The translations under genes were made by a program, and so were the position numbers. A stretch of 64,000 nt of DNA, from positions 1 through 64,000 of the forward strand of contig QCBG01000005.1 of NCBI GenBank assembly GCA_003279115.1. Direction: 5' to 3'. Of the stretch, positions 1-9,232 are shown one piece after another. The notes under the pieces were generated by a model. It made no database searches and had not been told where the DNA came from. It saw nothing but the letters and a program-made list of their open reading frames with translations. Each line of letters starts with the position of its first letter. Position 1 is the stretch's first letter. Source of the stretch: Prochlorococcus sp. AG-347-E03 (lineage in GTDB: Bacteria > Cyanobacteriota > Cyanobacteriia > PCC-6307 > Cyanobiaceae).

Positions 1-2
1 AT

Positions 3-2264
3 CTATTAAAAGAAAACGATACACTTGATGGGATTTATCAGGCTTTGGACAAGATTCAGCAGAATAATGATAAACAATATAAAGGATTCATCAAAGGTTC
101 GGTTATAGAAAAGCTCAGAAACGATAAGCATAATGCTTTTCTTTCCCGAGATTTAGCAAAAATAAATACTGAAGTTCCTTTGATATTAAGTGATGGTTAT
201 GAATTAAAAAATATAAATCAAGAACTTCTCTCAGAGTCACTGCAAAAACTTGAATTATCAACACTACTTCGGCAAATTAATATTTTCAATTCAACTTTTA
301 GTAAAGGTGGTTTTGACAAAAATAACGTGGCTAAAGAGGAGGAGAAAGATTCAAAGGTCTCTAGTAAAAGTGAATTAGATAATAGTGAAAATAAAATCCC
401 TAAAATCAAAGTAACTGTTGTAGATGATTTTGAATTACTTGATAAATTAATTCAAAGATTAGAAAAGACCAATAATATAGTTTCTTTAGATACAGAGACT
501 AATAGTTTAAATCCAATCGATGCGGAACTTGTTGGGATAGGACTATGTCTTGGAGAAGAAACTGATGATTTATTTTATATACCTCTTGGTCATCAAACAA
601 AAAAAGAGACTCCCTATCAATTATCCATTGAAGATGTTTTCTCAAAACTAAGAACTTGGATAGAAGATCCAAAAAAAGAAAAGGCACTCCAAAATTCTAA
701 ATTTGACAGGCAAATATTTTTCAATCACGGACTTGATCTTAAAGGCGTAACCTTTGACACTTTGTTAGCAGACTATCTTCTAAATAATCAGGAGAAGCAT
801 GGGTTAAGTGAAATTAGTTTTAGATTATTTGGATTTAGGCCTCCTTCATTTAAGGAAACAGTTGGAAAAAATAAAGACTTTTCATTCGTTGATATTGATG
901 AAGCTTGTATTTACTGCGGTTATGATGTATTTCTAACTTTTAAAATTGTCAAAATTTTTAAAGAAAGATTTTCAACAGAAAAAAATGAATTATTCAAATT
1001 ATTCGAAGAAATCGAGCTGCCCTTAGAGCCGGTATTATCTCAGATGGAAATGAATGGAATAATCATCGACATCCCTTATTTAGATAAACTCTCAAAAGAA
1101 CTAAAAAGTACCTTAGAAGATATTGAAAGTAAAGTTTATGAATTAGCAGAAGAAAATTTTAATCTATCTTCACCAAAACAACTCGGTGAGATCTTATTTG
1201 AAAAATTAAATTTAGATAAAAAGAAATCACGCAAAACAAAAACAGGATGGAGTACAGATGCAGTAGTTCTTGAGAGATTAGTCGACGAGCATGAAATAAT
1301 CCAACATTTAATAAAACATAGAACTCTCAGCAAATTACTTAGTACTTATATTGATGCTCTTCCAAATCTTATTAACGAAAAAACAGGAAGGGTTCATACA
1401 AACTTTAATCAAGCTGCTACGGCAACTGGAAGACTTAGTAGTAGCAATCCTAATCTACAAAATATTCCGGTTAGGACTGAATTTAGTAGGAGAATCAGAA
1501 AAGCATTCTTGCCTGAAAAAAACTGGAAACTTTTATCAGCTGATTATTCTCAGATCGAATTAAGAATACTTGCTCACTTAGCGGATGAAGAAATATTAAT
1601 TAATGCATTTCATAAAAACGATGACATTCATTCTTTGACTGCAAGATTAATTTTCGAGAAAGAAGAAATATCATCCGACGAAAGGAGAGTTGGGAAAACA
1701 ATAAATTTTGGAGTTATCTATGGCATGGGTATAAAAAAGTTTGCCCGTTCAACAGGAGTAAGTACTCCAGAGGCAAAAGAATTCTTAATAAAATACAAAG
1801 AAAGATATTCAAAAATTTTCAAATTTCTTGAACTCCAAGAAAGGCTTGCCTTATCAAAAGGTTATGTAAAAACAATTTTTGGTCGAAAAAGAGAATTTAA
1901 GTTTGATAAAAATGGACTTGGAAGATTAATAGGGAAAGATCCTTACGAAATTGACCTGCAATCTGCAAGAAGGGCTGGCATGGAAGCACAGTCATTAAGA
2001 GCCGCAGCCAATGCCCCGATTCAGGGTTCAAGTGCAGACATTATTAAAATTGCAATGGTTCAACTAAATAAAAAATTCATAGAAATGAATGTTCCAGCAA
2101 AAATGCTTTTACAAGTACATGATGAATTATTGTTTGAAGTTGAACCAGATTCTTTGGAAATTACTACGAAATTAGTAAAGAAGACTATGGAAGATTGTGT
2201 AAAATTAAATGTGCCTCTTTTAGTTGATATTGGAATTGGAGACAATTGGATGGAGACAAAATAA
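3..2264 (+). CDS. polA: DNA polymerase I (5'-truncated by window edge)
   Basis: Frame is open upstream of the TTG at 45 to the window edge (LLKENDTLDGIYQALDK, 5'-3' exonuclease-like). 3'-5' exo motif SLDTETNSL and polymerase motifs DYSQIELRILAHL, RRVGKTINFGVIYGM, QVHDELLFEV. Confidence 0.97.
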   Translation, partial: LLKENDTLDGIYQALDKIQQNNDKQYKGFIKGSVIEKLRNDKHNAFLSRDLAKINTEVPLILSDGYELKNINQELLSESLQKLELSTLLRQINIFNSTFSKGGFDKNNVAKEEEKDSKVSSKSELDNSENKIPKIKVTVVDDFELLDKLIQRLEKTNNIVSLDTETNSLNPIDAELVGIGLCLGEETDDLFYIPLGHQTKKETPYQLSIEDVFSKLRTWIEDPKKEKALQNSKFDRQIFFNHGLDLKGVTFDTLLADYLLNNQEKHGLSEISFRLFGFRPPSFKETVGKNKDFSFVDIDEACIYCGYDVFLTFKIVKIFKERFSTEKNELFKLFEEIELPLEPVLSQMEMNGIIIDIPYLDKLSKELKSTLEDIESKVYELAEENFNLSSPKQLGEILFEKLNLDKKKSRKTKTGWSTDAVVLERLVDEHEIIQHLIKHRTLSKLLSTYIDALPNLINEKTGRVHTNFNQAATATGRLSSSNPNLQNIPVRTEFSRRIRKAFLPEKNWKLLSADYSQIELRILAHLADEEILINAFHKNDDIHSLTARLIFEKEEISSDERRVGKTINFGVIYGMGIKKFARSTGVSTPEAKEFLIKYKERYSKIFKFLELQERLALSKGYVKTIFGRKREFKFDKNGLGRLIGKDPYEIDLQSARRAGMEAQSLRAAANAPIQGSSADIIKIAMVQLNKKFIEMNVPAKMLLQVHDELLFEVEPDSLEITTKLVKKTMEDCVKLNVPLLVDIGIGDNWMETK

Positions 2265-2288
2265 ACCTTATGAAATACTTATCTTAAG

Positions 2289-3758
2289 ATGATCAAACTT
2301 TTTAATACTTTAAGCAAAAAAGTTGAGGTTTTTAAGCCTATTGATGATGTAGTAAAAATTTATTGTTGTGGGGTAACTGTTTATGATTTATGTCATCTTG
2401 GTCATGCCAGAAGTTATATCGCTTGGGATGTATTGAGAAGATTTTTAATTTACAGTGATTTCAAAGTGAAGTATGTTCAAAATTTTACAGATATTGATGA
2501 CAAGATCTTAAAAAGAGCGAAAGAAGAAAGCAGTTCAATGAAGGAAGTATCTGAAAAGAATATCATTGAATTTCATAAAGATATGGATTCTTTAGGGATA
2601 ATGCGTCCGGATAGCATGCCAAGAGCAACGAATCATATATGCAATATCTGCTCCTTCATAACAATCCTCGAGGACAAAGGTTATGCATACTCTAGTGACG
2701 GAGACGTTTATTATTCTGTTTTCAAAAATAAAAATTATGGAAAGCTAAGTAATCAAAATTTACAAGAACAAAATATCAATCAGCAAGGAAGAATGGTTAA
2801 TGAGGAAAATAGTAAAAAACTTGATCCTCAAGATTTTGCGCTATGGAAAAAAGCCAAAGATGATGAACCATTTTTTGATTCGCCATGGGGTAAAGGTAGG
2901 CCAGGATGGCATATTGAATGTTCGGCGATGGTTAAAGATGAATTAGGAGATACTATCGATATCCATTTAGGTGGTTCTGATTTGATTTTTCCACATCATG
3001 AGAATGAAATCGCCCAATCAGAAGCAGCCAATGGCAAAAAGCTAGCGAACTATTGGTTACACAATGGGATGGTCAATGTAAATGGACAAAAGATGAGTAA
3101 ATCCCTTAAAAATTTTAAAACTATCAGAGAGCTAATTAAGTCAGGTATAAGCCCTATGACTTTGCGATATTTTGTTATGACTGTGAATTATAGAAAACCA
3201 CTTGATTTTACTGAAGAAGCTTTAAAGAGTGCTTCAGAAGCTTGGAAAAATATTAATATAGCCCTTTCTTTTATGGATCTTACAAAAGGTGTTTTTAGAT
3301 CTATTGATAAAGACGAATCAATCGTAGAAGAATATAAAGAAAAAATAAGCTTTGAATTATCTCAAAAAAAGCTTAGATTTTCTGAGGCTCTGGGAAATGA
3401 CCTTAATACAGCAGGTGCTATTGCAATTATTTACGATTTAGCAAAACCATTAAAAAACTTTTTAAACCAATTTCAAAGGGTCGAAGGTTTTAAAATAGAC
3501 CTAAATGAAAAATTCTTTCTACTTGAGAGTTTTAAAACTCTTGAAAAGTTGACTGAGGTACTTGGTCTTAAAAAGGAGGTTTTAGTAAAAGAAAGTAAAA
3601 TACCAGAAGAAGAAATTTCAAAGCTTATTAATGAAAGATTGAAAGCAAAAAAGGAAAAGAATTATGCGAAGTCCGATGAAATTAGGAATTTGTTAAAAGA
3701 AAAAGGTATTGAACTTATAGATCAATCAAAGGAAATAACAACATGGATAAGGATCTAA
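2289..3758 (+). CDS. cysS: Cysteinyl-tRNA synthetase
   Basis: CCGVTVYDLCHLGHARSY, GWHIECSAM, KMSKSLKNF motifs. Confidence 0.97.
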   Translation: MIKLFNTLSKKVEVFKPIDDVVKIYCCGVTVYDLCHLGHARSYIAWDVLRRFLIYSDFKVKYVQNFTDIDDKILKRAKEESSSMKEVSEKNIIEFHKDMDSLGIMRPDSMPRATNHICNICSFITILEDKGYAYSSDGDVYYSVFKNKNYGKLSNQNLQEQNINQQGRMVNEENSKKLDPQDFALWKKAKDDEPFFDSPWGKGRPGWHIECSAMVKDELGDTIDIHLGGSDLIFPHHENEIAQSEAANGKKLANYWLHNGMVNVNGQKMSKSLKNFKTIRELIKSGISPMTLRYFVMTVNYRKPLDFTEEALKSASEAWKNINIALSFMDLTKGVFRSIDKDESIVEEYKEKISFELSQKKLRFSEALGNDLNTAGAIAIIYDLAKPLKNFLNQFQRVEGFKIDLNEKFFLLESFKTLEKLTEVLGLKKEVLVKESKIPEEEISKLINERLKAKKEKNYAKSDEIRNLLKEKGIELIDQSKEITTWIRI

Positions 3759-3840
3759 ATTTTAAGAAAAAAACCAATTTGAAATTTTTGTTTTTTAAAT
3801 ACCCCTTTAAATGGGAAGATATTAGAAATATAAGAGAAAA

Positions 3841-5070
3841 TTGAAATACATTACTGTGCTCGGTTCTACTGGTTCAATTGGGACTCAAACTCTCGAAATA
3901 GCTAGTGAGCAGCCTGATAAGTTTAGAGCCGTAGCTCTTTCGGCAGGAAGAAATATTAATTTATTAACCGAACAAGTTAAAACACATAAACCAGAAGTAG
4001 TTGCGATTGAGGATGAAAATCTTATAGAAGATTTAAAGGATAATATTAATAACTTAGATTTGGATAGTGCTCCCTTGGTCTTGAGTGGGAAGGAAGGGAT
4101 TAACACTGTTGCAGCATGGGATAAGGCAGATACTGTGGTTACAGGGATAGTAGGATGTGCAGGCTTAATTCCAACAATGTCAGCGATAAGTGCGGGGAAA
4201 AATATTGCACTTGCTAACAAAGAAACTTTAATTGCGGCAGGGCCAATTGTTATTCCTGCATTAAAGAAAAATAATAGTAGGCTTTTACCTGCTGATTCAG
4301 AACACTCTGCTATCTTTCAATGTTTACAAGGATTGCCAAATTATGAAAATGCAGATTTTTCAACAGGAGAGACCCCTAAAGGTTTAAAAGCCATACATTT
4401 AACAGCTTCTGGTGGTGCTTTCAGAGATTGGGCCGTTGAAGATTTAAAGCATGTCACAGTGGAAGATGCAACTTCACATCCTAATTGGGATATGGGAAAA
4501 AAAATAACTGTAGATTCTGCGACTCTTATGAATAAAGGATTAGAAGTTATAGAAGCCCATTATTTATTTGGGACCTCTTACGAAAATATCGAAATAGTTA
4601 TCCACCCTCAAAGTATTATTCACTCAATGATTGAGATGGAAGATTCTTCAGTATTAGCTCAATTAGGTTGGCCAGATATGAAACTACCCATTTTATATGC
4701 GATGAGTTGGCCTGAAAGATTTAAAACAAATTGGAAAAGATTAAACCTAAGTGAAATTGGTAAATTAACTTTTAAAGAGCCAGACGAGTTTAAATATCCA
4801 TGCATGGGACTTGCTTATGCCGCAGGAAAATCTTCTGGGACGATGCCTGCAGTCTTAAATGCTGCTAATGAAATGGCTGTTGAACAATTCCTTAAAGAAA
4901 AAATTTCTTTTCAAGAAATTCCAACATTTATAAGTAAAGCTTGTGAATCACATATGGATAATTTGAATTTGAGTCCCGAATTGGAGGATATTCTTGAAGT
5001 AGACAATTGGGCCAGACTTTTTGTTGAGCAAGAAATTAAAAAAGGGAAAAAATACGTAAGTATTGGATAA
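3841..5070 (+). CDS. dxr: 1-deoxy-D-xylulose 5-phosphate reductoisomerase
   Basis: [14 protein letters not shown]-terminus, [25 protein letters not shown] start. Confidence 0.97.
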   Translation: MKYITVLGSTGSIGTQTLEIASEQPDKFRAVALSAGRNINLLTEQVKTHKPEVVAIEDENLIEDLKDNINNLDLDSAPLVLSGKEGINTVAAWDKADTVVTGIVGCAGLIPTMSAISAGKNIALANKETLIAAGPIVIPALKKNNSRLLPADSEHSAIFQCLQGLPNYENADFSTGETPKGLKAIHLTASGGAFRDWAVEDLKHVTVEDATSHPNWDMGKKITVDSATLMNKGLEVIEAHYLFGTSYENIEIVIHPQSIIHSMIEMEDSSVLAQLGWPDMKLPILYAMSWPERFKTNWKRLNLSEIGKLTFKEPDEFKYPCMGLAYAAGKSSGTMPAVLNAANEMAVEQFLKEKISFQEIPTFISKACESHMDNLNLSPELEDILEVDNWARLFVEQEIKKGKKYVSIG

Positions 5071-5156
5071 AAGTGAATATTAAAAGTCACCTAACTAACG
5101 ATTTCTTACGAATATTGGATGCTGAAATTACAAGCAAAGTCTTTCATCTTTAAACT

Positions 5157-5843
5157 TTATGCCACTCTAAATTCTCGTTTCATATTCATTTCAGGCAAGT
5201 CATTCATTGAATCTCTCCATTCCTGGGCCCATTCACTTTGACTATGTCTATAAATTCTAATTAGTTCATCTACAGAAGAATCATGATAATCAACTCTAAG
5301 GTCTAAAAGGGGAAAGCCTAGTTCTCCGCTTACCTTTAAGGCGCTTGAGGTTGAACGGGGGCTTCGTCTATCTCCACCTATATTTTCTCCGGCATTAAGA
5401 GCATCAAGTAGTCTTTTCCCTAATTTGATATTTGGATCACTTTGTTTAAAAACATCAGCCATCACCTCAAGAACTTCAATATTCTCTAGAAAATTGCCAG
5501 CTACAGAAAAGTTTTCTCCACTTATATGTCCGCTTGTCTGAAAACATTCTTGACCTGTCCAGCATGCGCTTCTCCCATACTTATCAATTAAGTGAACCTG
5601 TCTTTTTCCCCTGCCAAAATCTTCTTTAATTAAATCTTCCAAAACAATTTTTGAATCAGAGCAGGATTGGAGTAACTCAAGACTTCTTAATCCTAAATAA
5701 GGATTAGTTTGCCCTTGAGTTGCAACAGCACCAACCTGTGATCTAACAAATGAAACTGTTGAGCCAACAGCTATATGACAAGAAGAAACTGCAACACCAA
5801 ATCTATTTTTTAAAGGATCAAAACCAATAATTGAAAATGTCAT
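5157..5843 (-). CDS. DUF1028 family protein (putative Ntn-hydrolase-like)
   Basis: MTFSIIGFDPLKNRFGVAVSSCHIAVGSTVSFVRSQVGAVATQGQTNPYLG is typical of the DUF1028 N-terminus. 1 nt from the next cluster gene. Confidence 0.85.
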   Translation of the reverse strand: MTFSIIGFDPLKNRFGVAVSSCHIAVGSTVSFVRSQVGAVATQGQTNPYLGLRSLELLQSCSDSKIVLEDLIKEDFGRGKRQVHLIDKYGRSACWTGQECFQTSGHISGENFSVAGNFLENIEVLEVMADVFKQSDPNIKLGKRLLDALNAGENIGGDRRSPRSTSSALKVSGELGFPLLDLRVDYHDSSVDELIRIYRHSQSEWAQEWRDSMNDLPEMNMKREFRVA

Positions 5844-7121
5844 TTATATCATTAGAGGCTTGTCTAAAAAATTCTTATCAATGTAAAATATTGTATTCAA
5901 TAAAACCTCAATACCATTAGCGCATTGATCAAGAGAAGTATATTCCTTATAGGAATGACTCAGACCATTCCTACTTGGGACAAAGATCATAACCATAGGA
6001 CAAATCCTACCTATTTCTTGTGAGTCATGACTTGCTTTGCTTGGTAAAATTCCAGTTTTAAATCCCAACTTTTCAGATTCGCGAAATGAAGATCTCACTA
6101 ATTTAGGGCATGACTTAGTGGGAATCACTTCAAATTGAGGTTCTATCTGTACTACGCATCCAGTAACTTCTTGAATTTCTGAGCATAGATTCTCAATTCT
6201 TAAACTCATTTTCCCAATTACATCTTCATCCAAATCTCTCATATCTATAGTGAATACTGCCTCTCCTGGAATAACATTTGCCGCATTGGGATGTAATTTC
6301 AATTTGCCAACTGTTGCGACTGCACTTTCAGAAGTAGTTTTAGCAATCTGTTCAATGCCAACAATAATTTTAGAGGCGGCCAAAAGTGCGTCATTTCTAT
6401 TTGACATCGGTGTAGTTCCTGCATGATTTGCCTGGCCTGTAACCTTAACCGTTATTCTTTTTTGACCTACTATTCCATTAACAATTCCGATATCCAAACC
6501 ACCATCTTCTAGAACCTTTCCCTGTTCAACATGTAATTCAAGAAAAGCGAATATATCTTTTTTACTTCTTGCTGCACTTTTAATCTCAAGCCAATTTCCA
6601 CCAATCCGAGAAAGATTATGAATTATTGAACAAGAGTTACTGGTAATAAAATCTTCTTCGTTTACGGATAAATTACCTGTAAAGCCTTTACAACCAATCA
6701 TTGTCGATTCTTCATCAGCAAAGACAATTATTTCAAATGGTCTATTTAATTTAATGTCATTTTCCTGAAGGAAAAAAGCAATTTCAATTCCTGCAATTAC
6801 TCCTAAAGTTCCATCGTACTTACCTCCCTTTGGAACAGTATCGAGATGCGATCCAGTAACAATTGGAGGTAAATTATTATCATGACCATCTAATTTTGCA
6901 ATAATATTCCCTGCAGTATCTATTTTTATTTTTAAACCTAAGTCTTTAAGGGTTTTCATAAAAAAATTTCTTGCATATATATCTTCATCAGAAAAACCTC
7001 TTCTTGAAACAGAGCCATTCTCAGAAGCTCCGATTGAAGAAAAAGAATTAATCAATTCTTGGATTCTCTCCCTATTTATTACCTGTGGCTCTAGGATGTT
7101 TAATCCAGCGCTATAGCTCAT
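5844..7121 (-). CDS. Zn-dependent M20-type hydantoinase/carbamoylase (N-carbamoyl-L-amino-acid hydrolase / allantoate amidohydrolase family)
   Basis: TGSHLDTVPKGGKYDGTLGV, FADEES, LELHVEQGKVLEDGGLDIGIVNGIVG, NHAGTTPMSNRNDAL, ASHDSQEIG, GLSHS metal/substrate motifs. Confidence 0.88.
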   Translation of the reverse strand: MSYSAGLNILEPQVINRERIQELINSFSSIGASENGSVSRRGFSDEDIYARNFFMKTLKDLGLKIKIDTAGNIIAKLDGHDNNLPPIVTGSHLDTVPKGGKYDGTLGVIAGIEIAFFLQENDIKLNRPFEIIVFADEESTMIGCKGFTGNLSVNEEDFITSNSCSIIHNLSRIGGNWLEIKSAARSKKDIFAFLELHVEQGKVLEDGGLDIGIVNGIVGQKRITVKVTGQANHAGTTPMSNRNDALLAASKIIVGIEQIAKTTSESAVATVGKLKLHPNAANVIPGEAVFTIDMRDLDEDVIGKMSLRIENLCSEIQEVTGCVVQIEPQFEVIPTKSCPKLVRSSFRESEKLGFKTGILPSKASHDSQEIGRICPMVMIFVPSRNGLSHSYKEYTSLDQCANGIEVLLNTIFYIDKNFLDKPLMI

Positions 7122-7215
7122 ACCTTTATTACTTAAACCTATTTAAAGTCTCTTATTTTTCAAATAAAACCTGTATTGGTTTACACCTTTTCAGAAATTA
7201 ATTAAAGGAACGAAT

Positions 7216-9228
7216 TCAAACTTTCCAACCCAAATTATCAGCCAACTTTTGAGCTTTATCTGGGATATCTTCAATTATAAAAATCTTATATAAGATCTGA
7301 ACGCTTAAAAGATGATTGATTATTGCATCCAATTGTACTTTTTCTGAGGCATCAAGCTCTGAACTAAAAAATTTATTCAGCAAATTATTTACTTCTGTTT
7401 CATCCAAGATTCCAAATTCTCTTATCCTCTCAGGACTTAAAAACTCATCCACAATTTCCTGCATAGAACTTAAATTATCTTTATCTGCATGAGAAGGGGG
7501 AGCCATAAAAGGAAATTTTTCACGTTTATATAATGATTCAGGCAGCAATCCTGACATGGCTTCTCTTAAAACATACTTCTCAACATTATCTTTAATCCTT
7601 AATTCAGGGGGGACAGCAACAGCAGCTTCAGCTAGGTAATGATCTAAAAATGCAGGTCTTGCCTCCATTGAATTTGACATATCCACTCTATCTCCTCCCC
7701 ATGTGAGAATTTGGCCCTCAAGCATAGTCTTCATCCAAACGTACTGAGCCTGATCAATTGCGTATCTATCTTCTAACTGTTCAAGATCAAGTTCTCCAAA
7801 AATTGCTGCTCCAGGATCATAATCTTCCGTTAACTCTTTATACTTACTTGAGATTAGACTTTTTGCATAAGTTTCACATGCAAGCCAAGGTTGAAGGCAA
7901 CTTGGCGTAAATCCTAAGAATTCCTTGAAAGATTGATTACTTATCTCTTCATTAGCTAGCATCGCGCCCTTGAAAATATCATTTGAATTTTCTAGATTCT
8001 CTTTAAGATTCTCAGATTCTGCATTAGAAATTCCTACCCCATAGGTATACATATCTTTTCTAAAAGCGGGATAGCCGCCAAACAATTCATCTGAACCCTC
8101 TCCTGTCATAACGACCTTATAATCGAGCTCATTCACTCTTTTACTCATAAGGTATTTGGCAATTGCAAGGGTGTTATAAATAGATCTTTCAGTAAACCAT
8201 AGAACCTTTTCAAAATTCCCATACAGATCATCCCCATTTATTTTTAAAATCTCATGATCTGCATTTGTGGCGACAGCCATCTCTTTTGCTATCGCAGTTT
8301 CATCATATCTTTCATCACTGAAACCAATCGTGAATGCCTTTACTGATTTTTGACTTATGGCAGAAGCCAATCCCAAAATTGAGCAACTATCAATTCCACC
8401 GGATAAATAACAGCCGACCGGAACATCAGCGACCATTCTTAATTCGACAGCTCTCAACAATTCTTTTCTAATATTTTCAATAAAATATTCTTCACTTTTT
8501 TCTCTTTCATAAGCGTTTTTCTTTGGGAAATTTATATCCCAGAACTTTTCCTCTGTTATCTGAAATTTATTATTTAATCTTTTGACCTTAAGAATATATC
8601 CAGGCTTAACTTGTTTAACACCTGCAAATGCCGTAGAGCCAGGGACCATAACCTGCATAAGTTGATGAACCAGTCCTTCTCCAGTAAATTTTCTTTCAAC
8701 TGATGGATGGGCAAATAGTACTTTTAATTCAGAGCCAAATATTAAGGAATCATCGGTCTCAATCCAGTATTGAGGTTTAATCCCAAATCGATCTCTTACA
8801 AGATAAAGACAATCCTGATCTGCATCAAACAACGAAAAGGCAAATTCTCCTCTCAAATAAGATAATGACTCATCAATGCCATATTTCTCATAAAGTCTAA
8901 GCAATATTTCCGAATCACTTTTTGAAGAAAAGCTTACGCCCTGAGCAACAAGATCAGCCCTGATTCTTTGAAAGTCATAAAATTCACCGTTATGTGCCAT
9001 CAAAATATTATTTTTAGCACCTCCAATAAAAGGCTGTCTAGCTCGATTTTCATTCAAATCTATTATTGATAGTCTTGCATGACAGAACCCTACAGAAGCA
9101 TCATCTGATAATTTATATCCGAAACCGTCCGGTCCACGATGGCTTTGAATAGCAGCCATATTTACAAGAATCTGAGGTACAACAGATTTATCTTTTGATT
9201 TATTAAAAACCCCCCCTATTCCACACAT
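7216..9228 (-). CDS. asnB: Asparagine synthetase (glutamine-hydrolysing) family amidotransferase
   Basis: MCGIGGVFN (catalytic Cys2), RGPDGFG, MAHNGEFYDF, CYLSGGIDSCSILGLAS PP-loop, MTGEGSDELFGGYPAFR. Confidence 0.93.
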   Translation of the reverse strand: MCGIGGVFNKSKDKSVVPQILVNMAAIQSHRGPDGFGYKLSDDASVGFCHARLSIIDLNENRARQPFIGGAKNNILMAHNGEFYDFQRIRADLVAQGVSFSSKSDSEILLRLYEKYGIDESLSYLRGEFAFSLFDADQDCLYLVRDRFGIKPQYWIETDDSLIFGSELKVLFAHPSVERKFTGEGLVHQLMQVMVPGSTAFAGVKQVKPGYILKVKRLNNKFQITEEKFWDINFPKKNAYEREKSEEYFIENIRKELLRAVELRMVADVPVGCYLSGGIDSCSILGLASAISQKSVKAFTIGFSDERYDETAIAKEMAVATNADHEILKINGDDLYGNFEKVLWFTERSIYNTLAIAKYLMSKRVNELDYKVVMTGEGSDELFGGYPAFRKDMYTYGVGISNAESENLKENLENSNDIFKGAMLANEEISNQSFKEFLGFTPSCLQPWLACETYAKSLISSKYKELTEDYDPGAAIFGELDLEQLEDRYAIDQAQYVWMKTMLEGQILTWGGDRVDMSNSMEARPAFLDHYLAEAAVAVPPELRIKDNVEKYVLREAMSGLLPESLYKREKFPFMAPPSHADKDNLSSMQEIVDEFLSPERIREFGILDETEVNNLLNKFFSSELDASEKVQLDAIINHLLSVQILYKIFIIEDIPDKAQKLADNLGWKV

Positions 9229-9232
9229 CTAT

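Noticed and set aside
3885-4220. 111-aa minus-strand ORF antisense to dxr, and similar antisense ORFs (e.g. 41182-41466, 43129-43455, 55490-55810).
   Set aside because: All lie opposite well-identified genes with low-information translations; treated as shadow ORFs.
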